DNA of 64,000 nucleotides from an uncultured Lachnospiraceae bacterium (GCA_947632515.1 CANRPO010000002.1:62001-126000); one strand, 5' to 3'; counted from the first letter of the stretch, positions 41,201-50,296 are shown. Made by a program: numbers and translations. Notes: generated by a model from the sequence alone, not told the origin.

Positions 41201-41939
41201 TGCGCATAAGAGCATTACGAAGGTATATGGGCAATGGAAGTGTAGCGCGGCTGGTAAGGAGTGGAAAAAGAGTCAGGATGGTAGCGAAACGGCGACACCA
41301 GTATGGGGTTCGCGCCTGTACTTTACTTATAATGGTCAGAACTGCATGATGGAAGTGGCGGCTCCTTCGGGGGCAAATCAGACGATTTCGGGTACTAAGC
41401 AGTATTATTTCCAATCGGATGAATACGGTGAAAAGCCTCAAAACGCGAATTTTGATCTGATATATACGAAAGAATCGGATGGAAGTTATACCGTGACGCT
41501 GTGTACCAAAGAGACTCAGGGAAAAGCCATTGTATATACGAATTACGGTAAAGGTAAGTGGAATGCGACTACTAAGGGATGGGATGCAGAAACATTCGAT
41601 GAGAAAGTTTATGTTCCTGTTGGCTGGGGAACACTCGTTCATTTTACTTATAACGGACAGAATTATAAGGTGGAGAGGCCATTACCGAATGAAAGTGGAT
41701 TCCCGACGTTTAGTGAAAAATATGAAGAGAATATTACGGGGAGCATAAGTTATGAAACGAACATGACGGGGTGGGCTCAGGACGGTCAGGGTTGGCTTGA
41801 CATGGTTGCCGAGTATCAACGTGATACAAGCGGTAAATATACGCTTACATTGCGAACATCAACAGACTGGGCTGGTAACTATAATACGTATGGCACATGG
41901 ACATGGGAGCCTGGACAAACTGAGTGGCAGAAACAGTAA
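38298..41939 (+). CDS. Giant PilW-like minor pilin with repeated C-terminal domains
   Basis: 1213 residues from ATG 38298 (AAAGGA 8 bp before; GTG 38295 also possible). Leader MRKDQRG, then FTIVELIIAVAILAIVTLAVGG with Glu12 at +5. The first 200 residues look like PilW/GspJ (LQQDAQLALNQISDVIIDTT). Residues about 215-430 resemble Ig-like surface domains (SPVTLEPGDDYTFEAHVDTS). Four divergent repeats fill residues 780-1213, each with G-x-Y-x-L-x-T and YG-x-W-x-C-like strands. Such a long head suggests an adhesive tip subunit. The DNA of the repeats is AT-richer than the rest of the gene. Confidence 0.78.
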   Translation: MRKDQRGFTIVELIIAVAILAIVTLAVGGFMVVGSRSYTSANTDIMLQQDAQLALNQISDVIIDTTDSISYSVGDSSGLQTVLKDSEYGGEATDKCLTVVNRKEPDSNNDNPSYWFYWSKEKETIYFNEVPVDSTMSEEEIKNGFADAEIAKAVLAEHVTDLQIDVSQFEENRVVMISMTFENGGRQYSTSNNVTVRNRIALNAIDVAPMKIADEFLITNLSPVTLEPGDDYTFEAHVDTSSDDRELKCELSGNADSDTRITGADSDTRITSVTTADGGKTVRIAVHVGIKEMRSNFLLKVSRAHEQYDGQNKRVSVSAQIKVKRVNAVNITGPASAKQGATVSLTGSASGPQLGYSCNSAACAGDEIAKDHDLIDTRWVVTSGNATIANPTKNSADVMIAANAVPGEDVVVRAYSQLSATKNGGYGIASQGWSAPIYGEWRIRVEQGIQGDAPLRSDFKFGTDNDEEVGMIYDYMYEGLSDYRRYVLCVRVRELNASGADNDQVVLYWASEGKNVRFNPDMFGVDFDRSYNVYMQVLLPVDQSQYKGQPNKAANQFSEDSKETIKAEYKANLDGNGKYVGTRYEASKLFYGKLTPPAISVVYNNVTYPNDNKDHYESYSLFSGGDPVVGQILFGDVMNIKPQTLNGKIVFTIYKGEGEGIESWQRVSGYDPGRNAYDNPSIFGDGEFRIEVQTSGVPALTSSNFIRRNAKNNPPSAVGMYHIVPGYRYANQYNLGNYDFILQENLNGDYDEHYYVQPKCTINLKVGMEFNMELPPENGEQRFTNFPVPTDFAFPFALKSEFVQTVKKSLPTYTKSGNESGWRDFLVDCEYVPGANGERDSYTIWLYTESNRNGASYTRNVIGKYTCKVGDDKWDMVRWNYQEDVKVETNIDYRKDNHNWKAYFPYPSESGFPFKGLLGGSSDKVMYRLQAYNVDSNYEKKMETLIAECELESGGDYVLTLKEVVSGGAHKSITKVYGQWKCSAAGKEWKKSQDGSETATPVWGSRLYFTYNGQNCMMEVAAPSGANQTISGTKQYYFQSDEYGEKPQNANFDLIYTKESDGSYTVTLCTKETQGKAIVYTNYGKGKWNATTKGWDAETFDEKVYVPVGWGTLVHFTYNGQNYKVERPLPNESGFPTFSEKYEENITGSISYETNMTGWAQDGQGWLDMVAEYQRDTSGKYTLTLRTSTDWAGNYNTYGTWTWEPGQTEWQKQ
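39060..39113 (+). repeat. 27-bp in-frame tandem duplication
   Basis: GCTGACAGCGACACTCGCAT... occurs at 39060-39086 and again at 39087-39113 with one G/A change, encoding ADSDTRITG then ADSDTRITS in the PilW-like protein. Likely recent slippage. Confidence 0.9.
40641..41939 (+). repeat. Four divergent protein repeats at the end of the PilW-like protein
   Basis: Each of about 100-115 residues contains a strand like SYTIWLYT, DYVLTLKE, SYTVTLCT or KYTLTLRT, followed by YG-x-W-type segments (VIGKYTCKVGDDKW, VYGQWKCSAAGKEW, NYGKGKWNATTKGW, TYGTWTWEPGQTEW). Linkers share P-x-P-x-ESGFPF-like words and YFTYNGQN / HFTYNGQN. Confidence 0.75.
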
Positions 41940-42002
41940 AAAATTGTTTTCAAGTAGTCATAGACCAGCAAACCTTTTGTACAATGTAACGGGGCGATCG
42001 AT

Positions 42003-45000
42003 ATGAACAACAAAGAGATCTTGGAAAATGTAGAACTGCACAGGAAGGACAGAGACGGCGCAAACAGCGGCAGGCGCAGACTCGTGCTTGTCACCCTTCT
42101 TGCGGCTCTTATCGCGGCTGTGGCGGGCGCGGTCTACGGCGCTTTCCGCCTTGGCAGGAAACGGGGCGCAAGAGACGAGGCGAAACGAGCCGAGGAGAAA
42201 CGGCGCGCCGAGAGAGAGAGGCGCAGCCCGGAGGCGGGATATGCGCCGGCGCGTGCGCCCCGGCCCGTCTATGTAGTGCACCCTCTGCCGTCTAAGAAAC
42301 GGGAGAGCAGGACGAAGAGATTTAAGAGACATCTGTGCGCGGCTGTTGCGGCGATTCTGGTGATCTCTATGGTCGGTTCGGGAACCATGTCCTATATCAC
42401 GCCCGCGACGGCTCTGGCGAAGGAGTCTTTCTCGGGCATAGGTAAGATCGTGGAGGAGCACGGCGAGGAGCCTTATCGGATCCTCGACATTGTTCCTGCG
42501 GACGCGATGTACTATGACACGACGCCGCCGAGAGGCGCCGGCGCTGCGGGAGAACTCAAGAGCAGCAATTCCTTTACGCTCGGGACGATGGGGTATCTGG
42601 TGAACGGGCAGTCCGCGCTGCAGGCTGATCTGGCGGCGGCGTTCAAGACTGATCTGGCGGGTGAAGAACCCAATTACGGTACATATGAGGCCAGGAAAGA
42701 ACTGTTCGACAAGGTGGTGAATGCCTCCGGTCCTTTCGCAATGACATATGAGGAGGTTTACGGCGGCATAGGCGGTGTGTCCACCGCAGGGTACACGCCC
42801 ATCTACGGCGATGCGGCGGCCATTATGACTGTCAATGCGGAGGAAAATGGGTTCAAGCCGCTTGTGGCCGACGGGAATGAAGACGAGAACAGTGGCGGCG
42901 GCGACGGTATGACAGGCGGCAGCACAGGCGACGGCGTAACCGGAGACAACGGGAACGGCGACGGCGATACGACGGTTGACGGCGTGACAGGAGACAACGG
43001 GAACGGCGATGGCGATACGACAGACGGCAACACAGACGACGGCGACGGCGATACGACGGTTGACGGCGTGACAGGGGACAGCGAGGACGGCGACGGCGAT
43101 ACGACAGGCGATGGCACGACAGAGGACGGCGGAGACGGCGGCAACGGCATCGGTAATATGATGCTGGGCACACCGCGCCCCATTGCGAAGTCCGAGACGA
43201 AAACGATCACTTCCGGAGAGTTCCATGCCAAGATCACGAAAGTTGCTAAAGGAGAGGGCGATTACAGCGAAAGCACGAACGCCACAGGATTCCGTCTGAT
43301 GAATGTGGGTCCGGGCGCTTATGCCATTCCGCTCTATACTTACGGCGGTCACGGCGCGGCTATGCATGTGACCTTTAAGCCGGCGGGCATCTCCACCGGC
43401 GTCGAGAGCGGCTATGTGGTGAACGTGCTCGGCACTATGGGCGACAACGGACACCGGGGCGACTATGCCACGGACATGACGGGCGTCTATTATTACCATG
43501 AGGACGACGGTACTTTCACCTATGCGGGTACAGTCGCGCAGCTCATTGGCAGGACTTATACGCTGCAGGCCGGATCGGAGAGCGGCGGGAGCCGGACCGA
43601 AACGGGCGGCAATAGCGGAAACAAGGAAAACAGCGGAAACAGCGGGGCGGCTCCAAACGGCCAGACCGGGGACGGCGAGCCGGCAGGCAATGGAAATGAA
43701 GGCCAGCCCGGGAGCGGTGAGCTCACAGGCGACGGAACCGAAGGACAGCCCGAGAACGGCGGATCCGCAGGCAACGGAACCGAAGGACAGCCCGGGAACA
43801 GCGGATCCACAGGCAATGGGACCGAAGGGCAGACCGGGAACAGCGAATCCACAGGCGACGGAACCGAAGGACAGCCCACAAACGGCGATCCCGCAAACAA
43901 CGGCGGTGAAGGGCAGTCCGGAAACGGCGACAGCCAGAACAACGGCGGTCAGAACGAAAGCGGCAATGGCGGCGGCCGGCCTGAAGGCTCTGAGAATGAG
44001 AATAATGGCGGCGTCACCCCGACCGGAAACGACGAGGGCGACGGTATGACTGCGCGCGCGATTCTGCCGGACGGCTGGTATCTGCTGGCGGCGCAGGACG
44101 CAGGAGAACCCGAGAGCAGTGATGACAGCGGCGAGGGCGGCGGCGATATGGGAACGCCCGAAAGCAATGCGGACGGCGGCGACGGAGGCGAGGGCGACGA
44201 TGTGGGGACGCCCGACAACAGCAATGATCATGCGGACGGCAGCGAGGGCGGCGGCGATATGGGAACGCCCGAAAGCAATGCGGACGGCGGCGACGGAGGC
44301 GAGGGTGACGATACCGAGACGCCCGACAACAGCAATGATAATGTGGGCGGCGATACAGGGACGCCCTCGTATGTCATGAGCGGCCCCTCTGACGAGGAGA
44401 TCGACTGGAGCCAGTACGAGAGCCTGATGATCTGTTCCTTTACCTATGCGGAGCATCCGGAGGCAGGCGTGCAGCTCTACGAGGTGGACACTGTGGAGGA
44501 AGTCATCGACGCGCCGGGACTGCCTATGCCTTGGGATGCTTACAATATGCCGGGCGACAGCGCGGCGGCGAATTATGGCGCGGACATGATCGGCGCGCGG
44601 CTGGCGGCGCCCGCCGCGTTCATGGGCGGTATTCTGCTCACGCGTCTGCCCGGCACATCCCTGCCGAACTGCTATACCTATACGCCGGGCGAGGGAGAGT
44701 ATCAGCTCACGTACTCCAACGACAAGGGCGATCCCCTCATCACGATAGAGAATGCGCCGATCTACATACGGTGCAGATCGAACAATGACTGGCTGAAACA
44801 GTATGTGTTCAGTTCTCTGGACGACGGCGACAACGAGAGCGACGACTTTGATATTGAAGTTACGACCTTGCGCGCGGATCAGGTCAGTGCACAGGATGTG
44901 CAGAAGGCGGATCTGGTCTTTCTGGAGAGCGCCAACAGCAACCCCGTGCTGAATATCAGCGCGATGGGGCTTACCTATATCGGCGCGGAGGAAGAGGGCG

Positions 45001-47888
45001 GCTACAGAGATATGCCCGAGGCGGCGGTGATTCAGATCCTGCGGGAGGCTGCGGAAGACTTAAAACCCGTGATCGTGGACTATGACATCGTGGACAGCGG
45101 GGAACACTACAAGGATTCCAACTATCAGTACCTCGCGCGGGCGCTGCTGAAACAGGATCTCGCGGAGTTCATTAAGACGATGGACGACGAGAAGGGGAAT
45201 CTGTTGGAGAACGTGAAGCTCAATGTGAAGGACTCCGACGACTTCCCGGTAAAAGACGACAACAAATATAATTATGTAAACCAAAATATCTATGTGGTGA
45301 ACGGCTCGACGCCTCTGGTCAGCGACGATTTCCACGACAGATTTGAGAAAGATGACGAGCGGGCGGGTTTCTCCGATGTGGTGACGGCGATCCGCGCCGA
45401 GAACACCACGCTTTCGGAGGATGACCGCATCGGCGAGTGGGTCAGCAAGGCCCGCGCGATGCAGTATATCATCAATTTCTCCGTGGGGATCCTTGGGGAT
45501 TTCAGCAGGCTGGCGATTCTGGAGATCCAGCCGTCGGCCAACAGGAAGTCTGACTTTATTATCCCGGAGGACGACAAGACGAAACTGCTCTGGAAGAGAG
45601 ATTCTATGAAGACGGCGAAACAGATCCTCTTTAGCAGGGACGCCATCGACGCGCAGATCGATCCCAAGTCCGTGGCGGAGTTTAACGGCGAGTGGGAGGA
45701 CATCAACGGCGTGTACGACGTGGTGTTCATCGGGCTGGACGGACAGCGCCTGAATCTGGACGACGAGGGGCGGACTCTGTATAATAACAGCGATCTGAAC
45801 GGCAAGGTCTACCACACGGGCGACGAGTCCGGGGCGGGGACCTACGACGCCAACGACCTGACGGGGCAGAAGATGGACGATCTGCTGCACTACATGGCGG
45901 CGGGCTATCCCGTTCTGGTGGAGAACGACTGTTTCGAGGGCGGCTCCGCGCAGAAGGCGGACGGGGACGACGTCAACACCGACTATATCCAGGAAGGCTC
46001 CGTGATGTACAACTTCCTGCGGGCGGCGGTGAGCGACGACCGGTACGAGGACTGCATCTTTACGATCGCAGATGCGATGGCCAACTCCATGTTTATGACC
46101 AGAGTGCGCCTCTCTAAGCCCAGGATCGAGCTGGTGGACGAGAACGGCGAGGCCGCGCCCGCCACGCAGCATCTTGAGCCCGACGAAAACGGCGAGTATC
46201 ACGGACAGCTGTACTATCGGATCAAGGATAACCGGGGCGAAGACTATTTCGGGGACGCGGCGGTGCATGTGTACGCGGACTACAACCACGACGGCGCGTT
46301 TGTGGAGTCCGAGGAAGTGACGGAGTACCTGAACGAGAACAACATGCTGGATGTGAAGATAGACGGCATGGGGCCGGGCATCCTGCCGTGGAAAATCGAG
46401 GTGGCCGACGTGGGCAACGAGTACAGGCGCGCCTCCGTGCAGGGCTGTTTCGAGCTGGGAAGTGAGACGGCGGACGAGTTCAAGGTTCTGCAGATCACAG
46501 AGAAGAAGAACGATATGGCGGCGGATCTGCAGCTTATTTTCAATAAGAAGAAGGATTCCGTGTTGGCGCATTATCTGAAGGGCGCGGAGTCGATTCTCGA
46601 CGTCGAGATGCAGATTGAGTCCGTGAACGCGGGACAGTTGGAGAAGAGACTGGCCGAGAACGGCAGCTATCTGCAGCAGTGGGACGTGGTCGTGCTGACG
46701 CTGGACGGGGCGATTGAGAACGGCGCAGTCGCGGAGGCTGTCAACCGATACGCGGGCGAGGGCAGGAGCCTGCTCGTGTGCGGGCAGGATCCGGGCGAGC
46801 AGAGAGGCGGACTTAGCGCCGAATTGCTGGGTCAGACGGAAGGGAAGACCTTCGTGCACTTGGGCGGCAGCACTTATCACCGCTACGCCGGACTGGACAG
46901 CGGGATGTATGAGCCGAAGACGCTGCTCAAGGCGGAGCCTGTCAACGAAGGCAGTATCGCCTCCTATCCTTATGTGATGGACGAGGGAGGATTTACCTTC
47001 GGCGAGGAGGGAGTCTTGCGCGCCGCGCCTTATCTGCTTGACTTTGACGACAATCTGTCCAGCGAGGTAAACGCCTCCCATGTGACGGCGTGGTACACCT
47101 TCGGCAGCGGCGGCGTGGACAGTTCGCCCTACGACATTTCGCCGAGGGACGCGCGCAACAACTACTACTGTTACAGCAAGGGCAACGTGGTCTATCTGGC
47201 GCAGTCCGAGTATCCCTACACCTGCGACGAGCAGAGCGGTCCGGACGACACTGCGGCGGGTTCCGCCGAGTGCAGGTTCTTCGTGAACGCCCTGTTCGCG
47301 GCGTACAGCGCGGGCTTACACAACGCGCATATCAATATCGTGGGCGGGTTCTCGCAGGATGCGGCGGATATTACCAGTATCTCCGTGCCCTTTGACCAGA
47401 CATGGACGACGGCTGATCTGGCGGTGAAAGACGCCGTGCCCGACGTTGACGGCGGCATATTGGGAGATACCGTGGACGTGTATTTCAAGTTCCGCGACAA
47501 CAATCTTGCGGCTGAAAAGACCGTGCTTGTGGGATTCTACTATGAGGACCCCATGGGCGGGGCCGAGGTGGATGTGGGCGGAGAGAAGGTGAGCGCGACG
47601 CCCTTCGGCTCGGAGGTTTGGACCGTCACGGACAACAGGCTGGTACAGATGACGGCCGGAGAGGAGTTACAGCCCGGCAAGATATACCGTATCAAGGCTC
47701 CGGTCGTGGCGTTGCGCGATACTGCGGCGCTTACCGTGGCGACCGATCCTCTGGAGCAGGAGAGGGCGAACAGGGCTGACATCTACATCGTGCTGGAGAC
47801 TTCCTTCGTCAGAGGAGGCAAAGAGTACAGGATCATCAGCTCCGATTCGGTGGCGTTAAACAGAACGCGCCTGTTCCTCTTGGAGTGA
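42003..47888 (+). CDS. 1961-residue membrane-anchored surface protein (DUF5057-like) at the end of the pilus operon
   Basis: Two hydrophobic segments near residues 25-48 and 111-135 flank a very basic Lys/Arg-rich loop, so the loop is cytosolic and the remaining 1800 residues lie outside. The start of the ectodomain, EPYRILDIVPADAMYYDT, resembles Clostridial DUF5057 proteins (from memory). Residues about 300-390, 520-680 and 700-790 are low-complexity Gly/Asp/Asn/Thr repeats (GNGDGDTT, GNGTEGQPGN, GGDMGTPESNADGGD). The C-terminal 1100 residues are more ordered and include GATase-like stretches (YAGEGRSLLVCGQDPGEQ). No sortase motif. Follows the PilW-like gene by 63 bp; possibly a wall-spanning pilus partner or adhesin. 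Confidence 0.6.
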   Translation: MNNKEILENVELHRKDRDGANSGRRRLVLVTLLAALIAAVAGAVYGAFRLGRKRGARDEAKRAEEKRRAERERRSPEAGYAPARAPRPVYVVHPLPSKKRESRTKRFKRHLCAAVAAILVISMVGSGTMSYITPATALAKESFSGIGKIVEEHGEEPYRILDIVPADAMYYDTTPPRGAGAAGELKSSNSFTLGTMGYLVNGQSALQADLAAAFKTDLAGEEPNYGTYEARKELFDKVVNASGPFAMTYEEVYGGIGGVSTAGYTPIYGDAAAIMTVNAEENGFKPLVADGNEDENSGGGDGMTGGSTGDGVTGDNGNGDGDTTVDGVTGDNGNGDGDTTDGNTDDGDGDTTVDGVTGDSEDGDGDTTGDGTTEDGGDGGNGIGNMMLGTPRPIAKSETKTITSGEFHAKITKVAKGEGDYSESTNATGFRLMNVGPGAYAIPLYTYGGHGAAMHVTFKPAGISTGVESGYVVNVLGTMGDNGHRGDYATDMTGVYYYHEDDGTFTYAGTVAQLIGRTYTLQAGSESGGSRTETGGNSGNKENSGNSGAAPNGQTGDGEPAGNGNEGQPGSGELTGDGTEGQPENGGSAGNGTEGQPGNSGSTGNGTEGQTGNSESTGDGTEGQPTNGDPANNGGEGQSGNGDSQNNGGQNESGNGGGRPEGSENENNGGVTPTGNDEGDGMTARAILPDGWYLLAAQDAGEPESSDDSGEGGGDMGTPESNADGGDGGEGDDVGTPDNSNDHADGSEGGGDMGTPESNADGGDGGEGDDTETPDNSNDNVGGDTGTPSYVMSGPSDEEIDWSQYESLMICSFTYAEHPEAGVQLYEVDTVEEVIDAPGLPMPWDAYNMPGDSAAANYGADMIGARLAAPAAFMGGILLTRLPGTSLPNCYTYTPGEGEYQLTYSNDKGDPLITIENAPIYIRCRSNNDWLKQYVFSSLDDGDNESDDFDIEVTTLRADQVSAQDVQKADLVFLESANSNPVLNISAMGLTYIGAEEEGGYRDMPEAAVIQILREAAEDLKPVIVDYDIVDSGEHYKDSNYQYLARALLKQDLAEFIKTMDDEKGNLLENVKLNVKDSDDFPVKDDNKYNYVNQNIYVVNGSTPLVSDDFHDRFEKDDERAGFSDVVTAIRAENTTLSEDDRIGEWVSKARAMQYIINFSVGILGDFSRLAILEIQPSANRKSDFIIPEDDKTKLLWKRDSMKTAKQILFSRDAIDAQIDPKSVAEFNGEWEDINGVYDVVFIGLDGQRLNLDDEGRTLYNNSDLNGKVYHTGDESGAGTYDANDLTGQKMDDLLHYMAAGYPVLVENDCFEGGSAQKADGDDVNTDYIQEGSVMYNFLRAAVSDDRYEDCIFTIADAMANSMFMTRVRLSKPRIELVDENGEAAPATQHLEPDENGEYHGQLYYRIKDNRGEDYFGDAAVHVYADYNHDGAFVESEEVTEYLNENNMLDVKIDGMGPGILPWKIEVADVGNEYRRASVQGCFELGSETADEFKVLQITEKKNDMAADLQLIFNKKKDSVLAHYLKGAESILDVEMQIESVNAGQLEKRLAENGSYLQQWDVVVLTLDGAIENGAVAEAVNRYAGEGRSLLVCGQDPGEQRGGLSAELLGQTEGKTFVHLGGSTYHRYAGLDSGMYEPKTLLKAEPVNEGSIASYPYVMDEGGFTFGEEGVLRAAPYLLDFDDNLSSEVNASHVTAWYTFGSGGVDSSPYDISPRDARNNYYCYSKGNVVYLAQSEYPYTCDEQSGPDDTAAGSAECRFFVNALFAAYSAGLHNAHINIVGGFSQDAADITSISVPFDQTWTTADLAVKDAVPDVDGGILGDTVDVYFKFRDNNLAAEKTVLVGFYYEDPMGGAEVDVGGEKVSATPFGSEVWTVTDNRLVQMTAGEELQPGKIYRIKAPVVALRDTAALTVATDPLEQERANRADIYIVLETSFVRGGKEYRIISSDSVALNRTRLFLLE
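42918..43140 (+). repeat. Low-complexity repeats GDGVTGDNGNGDGDTT
   Basis: The segment GACGGCGTGACAGGAGACAA and its neighbour GACGGCGATACGACGG recur at least three times in frame, encoding DGVTGDNGNGDGDTT-like blocks in the surface protein. Confidence 0.85.
44131..44346 (+). repeat. Tandem 111-bp in-frame duplication
   Basis: GCGAGGGCGGCGGCGATATG begins at 44131 and at 44242, with near-identity for about 100 bp, giving two 37-residue units (GGDMGTPESNADGGDGGEGDD). A whole-codon period keeps the frame. Confidence 0.88.
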
Positions 47889-47927
47889 GATCGTTTCCGG
47901 CACAGCAAACATCCATACAGGATAATG

Positions 47928-47960
47928 AAAAGCCCCGAAGGCTGTCTTCGGGGCTTTTCT
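47928..47960 (+). terminator. Intrinsic terminator of the pilus operon
   Basis: AAAAGCCCCGAAG (47928-47940) pairs with CTTCGGGGCTTTT (47946-47958), 5-nt loop. Strong and probably bidirectional. Confidence 0.9.
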
Positions 47961-48007
47961 GTTTCTTCTATATATATTATACCCGAAAAAGTTTACAAAA
48001 TTTTTTC

Positions 48008-48036
48008 TTGTCATCTTCCGCAATATAGTGTATAGT
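48008..48036 (+). promoter_or_regulatory. Promoter of topA
   Basis: TTGTCA at 48008-48013, 17-bp spacer, TATAGT at 48031-48036, 45 bp before the start codon. Confidence 0.7.
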
Positions 48037-48080
48037 GGTTTCCGTTGAAATACCGATTTTGTGAACAAGGGGAATCTGTC

Positions 48081-50159
48081 ATGGCGAAGTATTTGGTAAT
48101 TGTCGAGTCACCGGCCAAGGTGAAGACGATCAAGAAGTTTTTGGGCGCGAACTACGAGGTCGCGGCGAGCAACGGTCATGTGCGGGATCTGCCGCGCAGC
48201 GTGCTCGGCATCGACGTGGAGCATGATTTCGAGCCCAAGTATATCACGATCAGAGGCAAGGGCGACATACTGGCGAATCTGCGCAAGGAAGTGAAGAAAG
48301 CCGAGAAAGTGTATCTCGCAACGGACCCTGACCGCGAGGGAGAGGCCATCTCATGGCATCTGTTAGCGGCTCTGAAACTGGAGAATAAAAAGGTGTACCG
48401 CATCACCTTCAATGAGATCACCAAGACTGCGGTGAAGGAATCTCTCAAGCATGCGCGGGAGATCAATATGGATCTGGTGGACGCGCAGCAGGCGCGCCGC
48501 TGTCTGGACCGCATGGTAGGCTACAAGATCTCGCCCGTGCTGTGGGCCAAGGTGAAACGGGGCTTGAGCGCGGGGCGCGTACAGTCCGTGGCGCTGCGCA
48601 TTATCTGCGACAGAGAGGAGGAGATCAACGCCTTTATCCCGGAGGAGTACTGGACGCTGGAGGCCGTCTTGTCGGTGGAGGGTGAGAAGAAACCGCTTGT
48701 GGCGAAATACAGCGGCTCTGCCGACAAAAATCACACGATCTCGTCCGCGGAGGAGCTTGCGGAGATCAAAAAGGCGCTGGATCACGCGCAGTACCGTGTG
48801 GCGTCCGTCAAGAACGGGGAGCGGGTGAAAAAGGCCCCCTTGCCTTTTACGACCTCCACACTGCAGCAGGAGGCCAGCAAACAGCTCAACTTTTCCACCC
48901 AGAAGACCATGCGCTTGGCGCAGCAGCTCTACGAGGGCGTGGACATCAAGGGCAGCGATACGGTGGGTATCATCACCTATCTGCGTACCGATTCCACCAG
49001 AGTGTCCGAGGAGGCGGAGACTATGGCGCGGGACTACATCGACAGGCAGTACGGCGAGGCGTATGCCGCGGGGGTACAGAATCGAGGGGGCAGCAAGCAG
49101 AAGATTCAGGACGCGCACGAGGCGATCCGCCCTACGGATATAAGCAGGACGCCGGCGGACGTCAAGGATTCCCTCTCCAGAGATCAGTACAGACTCTATC
49201 AGCTTATCTGGAAAAGATTTGTGGCCAGCCGCATGGCGAACGCCGTGTACGAGACGACTTCGGTGAAGATCGAGGCGTCCGGCATGAGCTTTTCAGCCTC
49301 CTCCTCCAAGGTGAGATTCGACGGCTTTATGTGCGTCTATACCGAGGATGACGAAAAGGAAGAAAACAACACGCTGATGAGTAAGATAACAGCCGATACG
49401 AAACTGTCGCTGATCGGGCTGGAGGAAAAACAGCACTTTACGCAGCCGGCGCCGCACTATACGGAGGCGTCTCTGGTGCGCGCCATGGAGGAGCTGGGGA
49501 TCGGGCGGCCCAGCACCTACGCGCCCACGATCACGACGATTCTCGCCAGACGATACATCGTCAAGGAGAATAAGAACCTCTATGTGACGGAGCTTGGCGA
49601 AGTGGTGAACAACATGATGAAAGAGGCCTTTCCTTCCATCGTGGATGTGAACTTTACCGCCACCATGGAGGCGCTTTTGGACGGCGTGGAGGAGGGCAGC
49701 GTGAAGTGGAAGACCGTGCTGGAGAACTTCTACCCCGATCTGGAGCAGGCGGTGGAGCAGGCGGAGAAAGAGCTGGACGAGGTGGAGATCGCGGACGAGC
49801 TCTCGGACGAGTACTGCGACGTCTGCGGCAGACAGATGGTGATCAAGTACGGTCCTCACGGCAGATTCCTCGCGTGTCCGGGGTTCCCGGAGTGCCGCAA
49901 CACGAAACCCTACTTCGAGAAGATCGGCGTTGCGTGTCCGAAGTGCGGCAAGGACATCGTCATGAAGAAGACGAAGAAGGGCAGGAGATACTACGGCTGT
50001 ATCGGCAACCCGGAGTGTGATTTCATGGTGTGGCAGAGGCCCGTAGCTGAGAAATGCGAGCGCTGCGGCTCGATCATGCTGCAAAAGGGGAATAAGCTGG
50101 TCTGCGCGGATGAGAACTGCGGGTTCGTGAAGGATCTGCCGAAGGCGGTCGAGGTATAA
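48081..50159 (+). CDS. topA: DNA topoisomerase I
   Basis: 692 residues from ATG 48081 (AAGGGG 8 bp before). Relaxes negative supercoils. N-terminal TOPRIM domain with the acidic triad in TDPDREGE (81-88), type IA core with catalytic Tyr300 in GIITYLRTDSTR, and three C-terminal four-Cys zinc ribbons (CDVCGRQ...CPGFPEC; CPKCGKD...CIGNPEC; CERCGS...CADENC). Normal length for Firmicutes TopA. Followed by codY as in Bacillus, but without the trmFO, xerC and hslVU genes that lie between them there. Confidence 0.96.
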   Translation: MAKYLVIVESPAKVKTIKKFLGANYEVAASNGHVRDLPRSVLGIDVEHDFEPKYITIRGKGDILANLRKEVKKAEKVYLATDPDREGEAISWHLLAALKLENKKVYRITFNEITKTAVKESLKHAREINMDLVDAQQARRCLDRMVGYKISPVLWAKVKRGLSAGRVQSVALRIICDREEEINAFIPEEYWTLEAVLSVEGEKKPLVAKYSGSADKNHTISSAEELAEIKKALDHAQYRVASVKNGERVKKAPLPFTTSTLQQEASKQLNFSTQKTMRLAQQLYEGVDIKGSDTVGIITYLRTDSTRVSEEAETMARDYIDRQYGEAYAAGVQNRGGSKQKIQDAHEAIRPTDISRTPADVKDSLSRDQYRLYQLIWKRFVASRMANAVYETTSVKIEASGMSFSASSSKVRFDGFMCVYTEDDEKEENNTLMSKITADTKLSLIGLEEKQHFTQPAPHYTEASLVRAMEELGIGRPSTYAPTITTILARRYIVKENKNLYVTELGEVVNNMMKEAFPSIVDVNFTATMEALLDGVEEGSVKWKTVLENFYPDLEQAVEQAEKELDEVEIADELSDEYCDVCGRQMVIKYGPHGRFLACPGFPECRNTKPYFEKIGVACPKCGKDIVMKKTKKGRRYYGCIGNPECDFMVWQRPVAEKCERCGSIMLQKGNKLVCADENCGFVKDLPKAVEV

Positions 50160-50186
50160 GTCTGCCAAATGCTCATTGTCGGGCGA

Positions 50187-50220
50187 ATTGTTCTGAAAAT
50201 ACATTGATTATCTGAAAATG
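50187..50220 (+). promoter_or_regulatory. Two CodY-box-like sites upstream of codY
   Basis: 15-mers at 50187-50201 (ATTGTTCTGAAAATA) and 50206-50220 (GATTATCTGAAAATG) each match the CodY box AATTTTCWGAAAATT at 12 of 15 positions. The second overlaps the -35 of the codY promoter, so CodY probably represses its own gene. Confidence 0.6.
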
Positions 50221-50232
50221 TTGTGATAAAAT
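50204..50232 (+). promoter_or_regulatory. Promoter of codY
   Basis: TTGATT at 50204-50209, 17-bp spacer, TAAAAT at 50227-50232, 64 bp before the start codon. Confidence 0.65.
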
Positions 50233-50296
50233 CATATTACTTAGAATTGTGTATTTTTTTGGAATAGTCACAACATCTCAAGATAAGGGGTAATTC

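Noticed and set aside
41958-44456. 832-codon open frame on the minus strand
   Set aside because: It is antisense to the repeat-rich 5' part of the 42003-47888 gene; the open frame follows from GC-rich codon bias and the peptide is Arg/Ala/Val-rich without domain features.
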